From Membranipora membranacea (taxonomy: Eukaryota; Bryozoa; Gymnolaemata; Cheilostomatida; Membraniporidae), in assembly GCA_914767715.1 (NCBI GenBank), contig OU612065.1:35280001-35340000 (forward strand): a DNA stretch of 60,000 nucleotides, written 5' to 3'. Positions 23,841 to 36,400 of the stretch are shown here, in pieces. A program made the position numbers and the translations under genes. Numbering within the stretch: the stretch's first letter is position 1; every line of letters begins with the position of its first letter. The notes beneath the pieces were generated by a model that did no database searches, was not told the origin of the DNA, and saw nothing but the letters and a program-made list of their open reading frames with translations.

Positions 23841-24170
23841 GTGGGAAAATGGCAAGTGGGAAAACGTCCGGATGGAGAAATAGATCGGTGGGAAAACGTC
23901 CAGGTGGGAAAACGGCGCTGTGGGAATTTGTCTAGGCGGGAAAACAGCTTGGTGAGAAAATGTCATGTTGGGAAATCAGATTGGTGGGGAAACGTCCTGG
24001 TGAGAAAATGGATCAGTGAGAAATCGTCCTGTTGGGAAAGGGTTCTGGTGGGAAAACGTTCTGGTGGGAAAATGGCTCAGTGGGAGTATGGCTTGATGGG
24101 ATTTTGGCTTGATGGGATAACGAGAGGTGGGAAAATGGCTTGGTGGGAAAATGACATTGGGATAATGACC
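23841..24170. repeat. Degenerate GTGGGAAAA minisatellite
   Basis: Some seventeen imperfect copies of a 16-20-bp unit built around GTGGGAAAAYG are arranged head to tail (for example GTGGGAAAACGTCCAG, GTGGGAAAATGGCTC). The open frames across it on both strands are repeat by-products. Units vary in length and sequence, so this is an old array. Confidence 0.85.
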
Positions 24171-24195
24171 GGATACCCTCAAAGCTACATTATTA

Positions 24196-24309
24196 TAGTT
24201 TGGCATTTTATCTTTGAGCAGTTCACTTTAAAATGTTGTGCTGATTTGGAGTATTCTGCTCACTGATCAAGGGGACATAACTAACCTGCTGCAATCAATT
24301 ACTCAAACC
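24196..24309. repeat. Dispersed repeat shared by the two spacers
   Basis: This roughly 115-bp segment (starting TTTGGCATTTTATCTTTGAG) is closely matched at 52316-52429, in the spacer between units 2 and 3 and in the same orientation. It may be a remnant of the original spacer sequence or a short repeat element. Confidence 0.8.
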
Positions 24310-24689
24310 TATATTGATCATGTTTTGACACAAATATTATTATGAACATCTTATTTGTTAGTTTATTTTAGAACCTTTGTATATCTTGCATAACTAACAG
24401 GTTTGCCTCTCAATTAGATCATAAGTATTTCTCTATTGTGCTATTTATAATATCACATACAGTTTTAGGCATGCATTTAGTTTCCTAGATTATCTATTTA
24501 ATTTTCATAGCTTTAGATTTTGTTGCTTGTTATTAATAAGTTAATTGAAAATTTATTACAAGAAATACACCTGTGTGTTAGTTCATGTGGTCAGATTTTG
24601 CCCTGGGTAATAGTGGCGTTACTGAAAGGAATGTCACTCCAAGCAATACAGTCAAGTTGAACCGCCTTAGCTTCACTACACCGCTGATG

Positions 24690-24945
24690 ATATCTGTTCT
24701 TTTCACAACACTGATGACATTTAAAGATGGGACAAGATTACTGCAGGGACACCTGTCTTCTCTTAAGAAAATGTAAACTTGGGAGTTGGGAGTAGTCATT
24801 GGTGAATCTGTTGATGGTGCAATATACATTTTCGTCATTGGTGTTGCATTTTATGTTGTATAGTATAAAAGAAAAGCTTTTGGTAAGAGCTAGTCTAAAG
24901 ACGACAGACTCTAGGCTGTTTGTTAAGCTCGATCTATGGTTGTAA
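24690..24945 (+). pseudogene. Inverted relic of the CLCA last exon
   Basis: On the plus strand this resembles the CLCA terminal exon (coding strand of 4153-4368): TCTGTTGATGGTGCAATA, then TTTTCGTCATTGGTGTTGCA, then TTTTATGTTGTATAG, and downstream AGAGCTAGTCTAAAG matching the sequence after the CLCA stop. An earlier part matches the juxtamembrane coding (GATGGGACAAGATTACTGCA). A premature TAG replaces the codon after the transmembrane segment, and the upstream part is rearranged. It is much more diverged than copies A to C and is in the opposite orientation. Confidence 0.8.
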
Positions 24946-25206
24946 TAGGTTAGGGTTGGGGGGTGGGTATAGACTTGTGATCTTATAGGTCCAGGTTCAA
25001 CGTCTATCGCAGGCAGTTATTCTTGATTTGTTGCTGGCACACACTGCATCCTACCCACCTTACTCAATAGGATAACAAGCCCTGCGGCTCACGGTGTGTT
25101 TGAACGTGACAACATTTTTTGTAAACAAGATTCCTGTTAGGTATTGGTTTCTGCTTTGGGTCCCAGAACCTGCACTAAAGCAAGGATAACTCTCACAATA
25201 GCAAAG

Positions 25207-25226
25207 ATGATGATGATGATGATGGT
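25207..25226. repeat. GAT microsatellite
   Basis: A short ATG/GAT trinucleotide run lies in an otherwise featureless stretch (24950-26000). Confidence 0.7.
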
Positions 25227-26004
25227 TGTAGCAGGGAGTTTGTCCAAATTTCTTTGTCGTACTAGGCAAACATCCTGGCGTTTTAATATTTTTAATATTT
25301 GCCATATCTTAATTTTTAAATTATATTGGTTTAATTATCATCAAAAAATACAGCAGCTCAGTTTGAATACTTTTGTTTTTCAATTGCCGTGTGTGGTTGG
25401 TCTGGCAAATCATTATTGTTATATCCTTACTCTGTGATATAATCTTCATGAAATAATCTTTGGAGCTGAAGTTGTGTTTCGCTTTTCACTGTAGATTGCT
25501 TAGATGGTGGTTTTATTAGTGGAAACAATCACATTGCGCTATCATGTTACGATATGACTTCGATAGCGGTAAAGCTGATGATTTGAACCTTTTGTCGTTG
25601 TGAATAAACAGTATTGTATTGAGACTTTTTTCTGCTAGCCTGATCCATAAAAGCATCATCCCAGCACTGTTGGATCGTTTTGATTTTGCTATATTTGGAG
25701 ATGCGGCTACTTCTAGAGGAGGCTACCGATATATTATGCAGTACTGAATCTGGCAGGAAACATTATATATATTTCATTGATATTTCATTTTTTTTACTGT
25801 ACCTCCCACCAAACAAGTTAGTATCAATATAATGTTGATAAAACAAGGTGAAAAAACAGACTGCAAAATATGCATATTAATAATCAAATCAATATTTACT
25901 AAAATTCAAACTTTAGAAAACCGTCATAAATAATAATTAATTAAATAAAATATATATCATGCTGATGATCAAAAACTGAAATGGAACGCTTTTTAAAAAA
26001 AAAG

Positions 26005-27865
26005 TTATATTTTAAGATCACGGAATTTGATTAAATACTCCGGGTATGCAGCGCAATCATCAAATACGACATACATTCTATTATCTGCAGATACAACAGA
26101 GTCATAACGCCCACCACCAGGCATCACAGGAGGTTGTATGAGTCCTTCCTCTCCTGTACAAAACTCACCTGTCACTACTAAAACTTGGAAAATATAACGG
26201 TCACCTGTTTCCTTGTCTGCAGTCCCGTATCCGTCACCAGCAGAGTAGTGAGATTCTGTGGCAAAGTAGCATCCTTTACCGTTACTGCTAAACCCTGAGT
26301 GGTAACAGATATGTATATATATACGTGTTAATTTAGGGGAAGGTTTACTCGAAAAGAGGCATGAAGCTGTAAACTTTGCGGTTGCAAATCCATTTTACTT
26401 CATCAAAGATTGCAATTATACACATCGTAGTTAAGGAACTTACCATCGCGCCTTAAACCAGCGTAGCCTCTGTCAAATTTGCTGTTAGCGATGGCATCAG
26501 CAAGATGTGACAGGGTTCCATGCCAGAGAACTTTTTCCACTTCTGTAAACATTTTTCCCAGTTTCTCTGCTGTCTGCTTTCTGTATACGCTGTATTTCTC
26601 ATAGTATTGCAGGTTCTCAACTCGATTGATCTGTTGTTGTGAAAAACAATAAATATATTAAAAAGTTTTCTGGATTTGGATGGTGTCTCTGCCTCTCTCC
26701 CGTTATTGTGGAGATTTCGGATTTTATCAAGGTCTTCATGTCTAAAATATGCTATAATCCTTTAATGCCTCTCAAAATTGTTGATGAAGCAATTTCAAAT
26801 GGATCTGTAACTGCGACCATACTTTAATTCCTATTATAAGGTATTGACTTCTTTATATATATATATATATATATAAATATATACATTTATTATCATTATA
26901 CAATCATTCTTGAAAATTTAATATAACTGCTGCATTGCAGGTTATTGACATGGTAGTTTCCTGGATACATCTGTGCCAAGGCACCATGTCAGGTCCAGCG
27001 GGTTGTTTTGGTTCAGTTTGTATAGGTTCCGAAATGATTTTATTCGATTTTAGTTCATATAACTTGATTTTGAAAGGATTGTAGCGCTAAAATGCCGAAG
27101 GCACTGCAGCCGATATTTCTATGGATGACACCGATTATGGTGTTCATATTTTATTTTGGTTGGTATAATAATATGCCCATTCCGACACCAGTCTGTTTTC
27201 TGCATCAAACTTTCCCTTCTCATTTTTGTCTCAACTGGGAGCTAAATTTTTTTTGTATCCTAGGAAGCCTTGTTTAAAATCACATTAGGAATATATATTT
27301 TCTCTACACCAACTTGAAATTGATGGATTGGATGACCAAAAACACTACTTGCGCACTGCCAGAGGTCCAATTCCAGAATTGCTCAATCCTTGATAGGACT
27401 ACATGTTGTCTTAGAGAACAATTTAGGAACAAATTTACTGTATTCCTTCAAAGACAAAAAAAGCAAAGCGAAGTGATTGCGATGAGATGGCACGAAAGAT
27501 TTTGCTTAGTCCCCCTTGTTGAAACTTATAAAATACAAGAAACTAATTTGTGATTTCAGCTTTTCGAAACCGCATGAGTGTGACCAATGAAAAAATTAAA
27601 ATAAGTATCACACCCATGCAATCTTCTTATTGCGACAGCATTTATGCAATTTAGACACTTTGGAACCACTTTATTTTTAGCCAATATAAAAGCAGCGTAG
27701 TGTACAGTCAGTTCTTGTAATGGAATAGCACTACCTGAATAATTTCAACCTGTCTTTTGAGCGTCTTCTCGAAGTTTTCCTTGACCTTTATGAATTCAGG
27801 ATCTTCTCTCCTCAGGGGTACAAACACTTGTCCATTGAGGGACCAGTGTGCTGGTGCTTGAAATT
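26005..27865 (-). CDS. Orphan PARP catalytic domain (C-terminal three exons)
   Basis: Exons 27735-27865 (phase 1 to 0), 26444-26630 (0 to 1) and 26005-26294 (1 to stop TAA) join in frame. They encode APAHWSLNGQVFVPL, INRVENLQYYEKYSVYRK, VLWHGTLSHLADAI, FDRGYAGLRRDG, GKGCYFATESHYS, RYDSVVSADNRMYVVF and AYPEYLIKF, the order seen in poly/mono-ADP-ribosyltransferases of the PARP family. The H (HGT) and Y (CYFA...YS) of the H-Y-E triad are present. The third position, just before YVVF, appears to be Met rather than Glu, as in mono-ADP-ribosylating or inactive members. No 5' exons are seen before a fold-back element at 28010 and the duplicated block at 28525, so the gene may be truncated. Confidence 0.85.
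26854..26875. repeat. AT microsatellite
   Basis: AT dinucleotide run in the intron between the first two visible PARP exons. Confidence 0.85.
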
Positions 27866-28009
27866 CTATTGAAGAAAGCAAAAATTGGGAGATGTATGGT
27901 AAAAATTTATAGTTTGGATGAAATCAGAGAGGATGTAGAACCATTTCATGTCTCCATGCATTAATTGGTATCAATAATCAGATGTCCTGATCGAGGTTCC
28001 AAACAAATG

Positions 28010-28526
28010 AATAGACTGTTTTCTGAGCTCTGATTTAGGCCTCAATTTGGAATTGTCCTCTCTCCAGTTTGGTACTTTTAACCAACGCCGCATAGGAAAA
28101 ACGTGCTGAAAAGAGGGTTATCTTGAAAACCGCTTATAATAGGATGAAAACTGTTTTTGATCCAGAATCTGCAACATTGAAAACTCATAATGAACAATGT
28201 TTGGTAAATAATTTTAGTATTTGGATAGTCAATTATAGCATTTTCTGCCAGTTTTGCGGACAATTCGGCAGAATCTTTCATGAGTTTCATCACTAAAATT
28301 AAGACTTATCAACAGTCAAGCCTCCAATGATTTGGAAACCCTGTCTCCCAGGGTTTTCAATGGTGCAGACTCTGAGTCAAAAATCATTTTTATCCTAGCA
28401 TCAGCGGTTTTCAATAAAACCCTCTTTCAGCAGGTTTTTCCTATGCGGCGTGGGTTAAAAGTACCAAACTGGAGAGAGGACAACTCCGAATTGGGGCATA
28501 AATAAGAGCTCAGAAAACTGTCTATT
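28010..28526. mobile_element. Fold-back element with ~174-bp inverted arms
   Basis: The arms are about 28010-28183 and 28353-28526. They start AATAGACTGTTTTCTGAGCT and end with the complement AGCTCAGAAAACTGTCTATT; CCTCTCTCCAGTTTGGTACT is mirrored inside. The spacer is about 170 bp and no coding is seen. Its right edge coincides with the point where unit 2 and unit 3 begin to match (28525 / 52741). The bases CAAATGAA left of the element also precede the shared sequence in unit 3, so unit 3 may be an empty site. Confidence 0.75.
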
Positions 28527-29159
28527 AAATTCTTCTTATTTTGAATGGGAGTATTAATACAACTAGTCTGAGCCCCCCTCCCCCCAGACTTTTGCCCCTC
28601 GCACGACGGCCCTCCGGCGGGGGAAATATGACCTTTTACAGTTAGAACACTAAACATAGGGACTGATCTGACACAGATCTGATATGGGCTGTCTCTACTA
28701 GCATGATTTTTATAGATTTGGAATTTGTCTTGTTTTCTACAAAACTGCCTTCAGCGTCAGTGCGTCAATGATTTGGGCATTTCTAGAATGCTACTAAGGA
28801 CTGGCTATTTTCACAAGCCCTTTGTTTGGAAAAAGAAGGCGAATGATATTATTCCAGATATGGACTTCAATGTTCCTATCTAAGTCAATTGTAAGACTTC
28901 ATAAACCGAGGTCCTATGTTTATGGCATTGATAAAATCAGCTCACTCCCACAGAACTCTGGCATTGACAATTTGCTCCAGTCTAAGACAATGTATTGGCT
29001 CTGATCTCATTTGCACAGGGAACATATTTTAAGATATCAGCTACTATGACGTCATGGGTGGTTACTCTTGAGCGAGAGGTAAAATTATTGAGGTATTTCC
29101 CAGATCCTTATCGAGCTCAGGCCTCATTCTGTATAAGGATTATTGATTCGACTCTACGA

Positions 29160-29819
29160 CTATGCCCGAGTTGGAGCAACTAAAAAAAGCTGGATCAAAA
29201 TGCAGGGATCAAACTTTTTCTAGGTAATGGTATATGGTCATAGTATCAAACTACATATCAGGCATTCAATTGGCTAAGCTGTAACAGTATTTGACGCTGA
29301 CATAATTGAAGCCATGGGTTCTAAGACTACTGTGCAGCAGGAAAAGGTTGTTCAGACTTTTAATGAACACTGTTTCTCAACATACCCTTGTTATAGTTGA
29401 TTTGCACATTCAATGCAAATGGTTGTTGAGCCTGACCTCTATTGTAACCACCCCCACCACGTACACCACTGACACGGCCTCCACCATTGTCACGTCTAGC
29501 AGCGTCCCCGGCTCCACCGCCTTTCTCTTTTGACCTGTCAAATATCAAGGTGTTTATCTAATGAGCAGCTGTAAGTAGTATGTAGTTTTGTTATTGCAAT
29601 GTAATGGCAACTGCTATAACTACCCCAGTACTCAAATCATCTCTACTGCTGCTGCTGCAGTTTTAACAAGTTCATCTAACTGAATAGTAAATAAGTATTG
29701 AGTGATGGCTGAGGGGTTCTGAACGAAGTACCACAGCTCTTGAATTACAATAGTCATTATATATAAATCTCTTACCAGTTGGTTGCATCACCAAACAGGT
29801 TGCCAATAGCATCCGCCAT
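29160..29819 (-). CDS. Glycine-rich microprotein, copy 2
   Basis: Three exons, 29776-29819, 29386-29534 and 29160-29179, join in frame to 70 residues ending GVAPTRA and a TAG. The last acceptor has a clear polypyrimidine tract (CTTTTTTTAG). The sequence runs MADAIGNLFG..., a GGGAGDAARRDNGGG stretch, GVRGGGGYNRG (RGG-like), then ALNVQINYNKG. There is no signal peptide or membrane helix. I recognise no family. It lies 0.65 kb downstream of the cysteine-rich gene on the same strand. The frame is open in all copies, but so short a gene could be a chance model or a piece of a longer transcript. Confidence 0.4.
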
Positions 29820-30463
29820 GATGAACAGCCACAGACCAGTACCTCAGCCAGAAAACTTGATTATTCAACAGTGCCAACGCAGTGTTTTGTGAATCAAAAC
29901 TTCCTGGTAATGCTGCTATGCTGCAAACATAATACCTAGGTCACACAAAGCAGATATAATGATCGCTATTTATTTCTATTTCCAATAATCATGGAAGTTA
30001 ACAAAGCCATAGGTTGATTTAATTATCAATGCTTTAGTTGTTCTAAACAATTTAGTGTGTCAAGTAGTGTGGTGCCAAGTCAGCAAGAACAACTCCAATT
30101 ATACACTATTCTATCTCTTTGTATTTGATGCTGACAAAGGCTTATCCAAAATTTGGTATAGGAAGTGGTAGTGGTTGCTGAAGAAAAAACTGTGGAAAAA
30201 CGTGCCAGGTGATTTTTTCGTTTACTGCTTCTGACCATGTATAAGCATACATTCCATGTTTTACTGGGTAGAATATTTATGGAATTCAAACTGACAAGTT
30301 TTGTTTAAGGAATTAATTACTATGACTTAAAACACAGAATTCACTGAACAGACTGTTGTTGAATGCTTTGTGAAAAAAGACCTTGAGTAAATGAACTCAT
30401 TGCCGTCACAGCAGCTTTATGTAGGCCTGACATAGTGAAATTTGTGACATTGGACTAATCCGA

Positions 30464-32144
30464 TCAATTTATTTTTGCATCCGAAGCGGTCACCTGAAAA
30501 ATTGCAGTGGAGATAACTAGGACTTAGCTCAGGACCTTCAGATTTCTATCTAGGATTGTCTTTTGTATGTAAGCCGAGGACAAACATCTGTTCATAGCAG
30601 TATACCATACTTTCCAATGCTTGATGACATGGTTCTCGATGAGTATAATGCACCTGAGATGGTGAGATTGTGATCAAATCAATTTAATATTTATCAAGTT
30701 TTAACAGTGGTACTATCTTGAGAAAAAAAATCGAAGGCAGACGCAAAAAAAGTGGAAAGAAATTTGAAAAAACCTGGACAAAAACTGAATGGGAAAAAAA
30801 CAACTTAAATTATACATTATAGGTATAATCTGCATTCTTCTTCATATTCAAGTTAGCTTTTAATTACTTGTCATCTTGAGTGTCACACAGGGCGGACAAG
30901 ATCAGAATCTTAGTTCTAATTTCAGGATTGCGATGATTTCCTCTCATCCTGTAGTCTTACTCAGATTTCACGTCTCCCTCTAAGAGGCTATCTGAAGAAC
31001 AGCTCTCTATTATCAATCTTAGCACCATTTGTGTCATACTATAACGAGAATAATTGATATTGTCAACTCTCCCTTAGTATGTATTAGCAAACCAAATTCA
31101 AGTGGGTTCAGCCAGAGATCCATTTTAAATGAATAAAGCTATCACAAATGATACATAAATTGCCACATATTGCCACATATTTCCACATATTTCCACATAT
31201 TTCCACAATTTCCACATATTGAGCGTATCAAAAACAAAAGTAAATACACAAAATCTTAGCATTCAAGTCTCAAAAAAACGGTGTTGAGACATTGAAACTT
31301 TTTCTCTCGCTCAAATATTTGATATCAACAGCGTATCATAATTTCAACGTTTGAAACAGAGTATATGTTTGAAACCACAAATTTACTATGCACCAGAATA
31401 GTATTGAACATGTAAAAAAATAACCAAACAAAACGCAATCTAAGCTACTTACATTTGACTCGCATCCGCCTCGGCATTTAGTCTTATTTATATCCTATAA
31501 GCAGAAAAAAATCAACCATTACGGCGTTGGATTAAGGCAAGTGGCTCTTTATGATAATTGCTGAAACTACTAAGTTAATTTTTTGTCACTGCCAACATTG
31601 CTTAAAAACTGAGGGAGATAGTAAAGCCAGGTATTTAATCTTTACAGGTTTATCAACTTACACAAGTTGAGCATTGAGCAGTGTTGTCAGCCCCTTGGTC
31701 ACCACTGTTTCCTGTAAAGCGCTTCAACAGCGCCTCCTCCAGCATGCGAGTCTGCAGAGACTCACAGCTGTGTGATTTACGGCAAGTCAGATATGAGGTC
31801 TCACAGTCAGTCAAACATGTGTCCCTTGTGGTAGCCTCACCATGACTTACTATGGAATAGAGAAAGAGAACCATCGATATGCTGTCACCAACGAGTTTAA
31901 TGTAATTTAACCTTATTTTTGAGCTCCATCACCAACTTGATTGCGTTTTGACTGTTCACAAAACCTAGACTCCACTCTTATCTGCATAGTTTCAGGTAGT
32001 TCAAGGGACAATGTATATGTCAGTGGCGTGAACAAATTAAAACGATTAAACTAATTCAATTTAAATATAAGATATAAGTAAAAGAAGGAACCTACCAAGG
32101 TAGAGTATAGAGAATACAGAACAGATCATAAGTATGCTCTCCAT
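30464..32144 (-). CDS. Small secreted eight-cysteine protein, copy 2
   Basis: Exons 32096-32144, 31662-31849, 31453-31494 and 30464-30493 give 102 residues with the same signal peptide, all eight cysteines and the KR pair of copy 1. Changes include His for Asp at 19, Met for Thr at 52 and Asp for Gly near the C terminus. Splice donors and acceptors are all conserved. Substitutions fall between cysteines while every cysteine is kept, which supports a real, folded product. Function is not recognised. Confidence 0.7.
31164..31220. repeat. 10-bp tandem repeat (TTTCCACATA), unit 2
   Basis: Counterpart of the array at 1899-1956, with about one repeat fewer and a TTGCCACATA variant at its start. 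Confidence 0.8.
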
Positions 32145-33417
32145 GGTAAGATAGTAAGCAACCAGAGGAACGTGAACATTCACGTGTAAACCTCTTGTGT
32201 ACAATTTGACATCTCATCCTAAACTTTATACCAAATTCTACTCTTATAGACTTCAAGTTTGAGCAATCATAGCGGTCAAGATGGACAAAGATACCTGTCA
32301 TTATGTGGGAGGTTAGTTAATTAAACCTATCAATGACCGACTTAATTGCTGAATTGCTAATGGATTATTTCTGTCGATGACATGTGCTTTTATCTCTTGG
32401 AGGCATTCAGAGAGTTCAAAGGTCTGGGTGTCAAACATACAAGTCGTATATCTGTGCTGGATCTTATCGCTCTTAATTAGAATGCATGTCAATCAAAGAC
32501 CATCTCTTGTATTTTAATGATATGCTATCAAAAACGGTGACACACATTATTATGAATGTCCTATAGTTCATTACTTGTTACACTGTGAAGTTGACTTATT
32601 TTTAATCTAATAAAGAGAGAAATAGATGTAGATAATTACTATCAATTGATGCCCATTTAACAGCAGTTAGTAGTATCAAAGGTCCTTAGTAGTATGTATA
32701 CATTTATGTATATGATTGTATAAAAATATATTTATTTGATTATATGTATACTACAACAATATAAACGAAAATATAATAAATCATTGCTGTCTTACTCTTA
32801 TTTGCTGTGTCTGTATAGTGTCAAAGGCAGAATCAGTGCTGTGCTGTATACAATGTTAGGCTGCCAAAGGGTCGTCACTCCAGTAGTGAGAGCCATGGGG
32901 AGGTGAGGGTTTTACCATGAAATAGCTAAATTAAAAGTTGCTCTCCTGGAATACTCCAAAGAAGTCAAATCATCTCAGTAAAGCAGTGTTAAGATGAAGC
33001 ATTTTTTGGCTGGAATTCACACTGATAAAAAGGCAATATCATTAATTATATTACCAATGAAGCAGCATAGTGATATGGTAGCACAAGGTAATAGTTTCAA
33101 TTGAGAAAAATAATTGTTAATAATCATGTGAAATTCATCTCATAATTTCCGAGTTTATAATGTTGTTTACGTACCCAAACCAAACAGAAAAGTTATAAAT
33201 CTTCTTTTTGTATGCTATATGCAACAATATATATTCAAGTATATTCAAATGGTTCCAGTGAGGTTAAGAAAAAAATTATAAAGCTTGCACAATTTTACAA
33301 CCTAATAATATTCAACTACAACCAAAGGCTGTTGGTCTTGGTACCCTGATGGTTGAAATTCCGCCCGACTATCCATAATTAGGGCTCAACCAACAGTCTG
33401 TGGCCTTGGGACTAGCT

Positions 33418-36400
33418 CTAACTTAAAGCATTAACCACATATTTTCCTTGTGTTCTTTTCTTCACAACATAAAATGCAACACCGATGACGAAAATAATTA
33501 TTGCACCACCAACAGATCCGCCAGCCACAAAGCCAAAGTTTATATGTTCTGTAGTGACGGTAGGGACAGGTGTCTCTGTCACCATCTTGTCCCTTCTCTG
33601 CACTTCCTCAAGCAATACGTCCCCAGGGGTAGGCTAGTGGTGAGAAAAGAATTTAATCGTGTTAGCTATAAATATCATTAGCGGTTGTATTTCTAGGTGC
33701 TCTAAGTTTTACCCAGTTACTTGACTAGGGCAAATTTCAAGCTATTAAAAACTAAAAGTTAGTATTTGGAACCAAATGACCCTCTCAATTGACTGAAGGT
33801 GAAAAAAAAACTAAAGGAATAATTTATGAAACAAAATCCCATTCAAAGTTTTAATACAAAGTAGAGCAGCTGACAATCACTGCTGTTCGATCCATGAAAT
33901 TACCTCCTGGCTGAGACAGAAGGATGTGTTGATGCTGACTTGTGTGAAATTCTGAGAGTCCGTGTTGCCAAGCAATTATCTTCAAAGGCTGCAGATTGGA
34001 AGGCCTAGGCCCAAGTCCGGCAACGAATGGTTTTGAAGTTTCAGCTCGACTTCAGTCCTTGGAAATGGAGGAATATCTCAAGGGCGAGCCAAGAGATGAC
34101 AACTCAAAAGTTACATGGAATCACAATGAATGAGAAATACTTACAGCGTCAGGGATGTACACTTCATATGTATCACCATCAAGCTGGATCTGTGAGAAAA
34201 ATCAGTTATTTATACTTGATGTGGCTTGTCCAGTAATTTTTTTATAACATCGTTTTGTCAGCTTCAAAGTAGATCAGTTTGATCAAATTTGCCTGCTCTC
34301 CTTCCACTTGTCACGTTGCAGGCCTTTTTGTCAGCGGCGTGTTCAGTGGAGGGAGAGCAGCACCAAATTCAGGGAAATGGACCAAACTTGGTCTCGTCTT
34401 GTGCCAGAAAAAGTAGCTATGGTCCTTCACTGAGGTCTTACAATATTTATATAATAATAATATTCCTCTCTGAAAACTTTCGATGTCATGATGAGACTTT
34501 CTTTCCTACTTTGTCATGCTACATCGTATATAACTGTTTAAACCTACATCATGAGCGCACAAGTTGTTCCAAAAATTCCTTTTTGCAAAACTGAATGACC
34601 TACCGGATGCTCAAATTCTTCCGGTTTGAGGAATGACGCTGTGACTATGTTAGACCAGGGGGCACTGTTATTCTCTTTGTCAAACGCTCTTATCCTGATA
34701 AAGTACACTTCTTCTGTCTTATTGTCTACCTGATCGGATAAGTCAGCAGAGCGTTTAGCCCTGCTGCTCACTACACTAGCCAGTTCCGCTAAGAATATCA
34801 ACACAACAAAGATATCAGCAAAAAAACATACATGTACACACAACTCATTCTTATTGATCCCAAACACACTACCAGATTTTCCACCTTCTTTCCCCGAGGT
34901 TGCTTTATATAGTTTATTTTTATACGGAAATGACATCATGACAAACTAGTACATTTAGCATGACATTGCCGTAAGAAATAAGAATACAATTTCAAACTGC
35001 CCACCAAACGCAAATGATAGCAATAAATAAGAGTAGTGAGCCATCTGAGAGTATATATTGATATGTCGGGGCTGTGTGCAACAAATCTGATACAAGGATT
35101 TTGTTGCACACAGCCCGAAAAAATCAGATATTAACTTTTCCACTTGTCTACATGGTATTATTGTAAGCAGCTTGATAGAGATGATATCGTTTTGCTTACT
35201 TGTGTTTATTTTAATCTCAACAGGTTCACCAGCTTCCTTATCTAAATCACTAGAATTGGTCCAGACCCAGTAGTTTGCTTCCAGGTTTGTGCTGTTAAAC
35301 ACATCATCCTGGTCTGTATATGCAGCCACAGCATATCCAGTGGCTGTAAACAAACAGTGTACCTTATCATGCAACTTCAAATTGAGAGCAAAATTTAGAA
35401 ACATATATTCTCAGTTGAAATAAATTCTCAAAATTGTGCTGCTTTAAGTTGGGATACAGGCATCGACCATGGTCACCAGTCTGGCGTAGTAGTACCACGC
35501 CAACAAGGAATAAAACACGAATTCACACAAGTCAATTTTCAGACGTGATGTTGTGGATTTCAAATCCACTTTCTGTTCCAAAATCCATACTCTAATTTTC
35601 CAAAAAGTAGATATTGCGGTTATCTGGGTGAAACTGAATATCACTCAAAATCTGCACTGTTATCGATAGAGAAGAGGATTTGCTGTAATCTGAGTTTTTG
35701 GGACAGAGAAGTTATACTCAGCCGAAGGACCTGGAGTAAAACCTGTGTATGTGTAACATTGTAGCCTGCAAAGCTGTTCCGGAAAGAAACAACATTCTGT
35801 ATCTAAAAGCAATTCGCCATGATTCTGGAGCAGAATTTTATCTGAATTCACCATTCATTCCGGTGACAGTGAAGCATTAATTCCATTGAAAGTTGGGCTA
35901 TCAATGGAGAGTTTTTTAAGTTTTCTCCAAACCTGTGCCTTGTCCCGGGTTGTCTCCTGCTGCAGTCCAGCCGATAGTAAGCACATCTGATCCATCTACG
36001 GCTGTCAGTAAGGTGAGGTCTGTGACCGGCTCAGGGGCTAATTTATCCTCAATAATCGGATGCCAGTTAGAGACTAGAATGGCTCCACCTGGTGATTTAT
36101 AAATAATATGATAACCTGGCTGTGATGTCGCAGCTGGCTCATAAATATAACAACTGACTGTAGTATTTGGTCAATAATTATTTACCTACACAGCGGCAAG
36201 GATTAGTGACCAGATAAATGGAAGAGGGATAAGTGGGACAGCTTTCACAATAGACCCTGGACTATCTAGGTGTTCCTTAGTTTCATCGGTGGTTGGGAAA
36301 GTGGTTGATAATGAAATGCTACTGCCAGCTATCCCGACACTGTTTAAGAGCTTGAACTAGCTGTTCCCATGCTTTTTATACTATATTTTTATGACTTTCT

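Larger units (their letters stand above)
17867..28524. other. Spacer between units 1 and 2
   Basis: This 10.7-kb stretch has no counterpart in units 2 or 3 apart from a short shared repeat (24196-24309). It contains the MULE relic, two LINE fragments, a minisatellite, an inverted CLCA exon relic, an orphan PARP domain and a fold-back element, each listed separately. The parts at 22390-23830, 24310-24690, 24950-26000 and 26880-27730 show no gene I can support. Confidence 0.8.

Noticed and set aside
23841-24170. CRISPR-like repeats or a repetitive protein-coding gene
   Set aside because: Repeats are contiguous and irregular with no spacers, and the organism is an animal; the open frames just follow the repeat.
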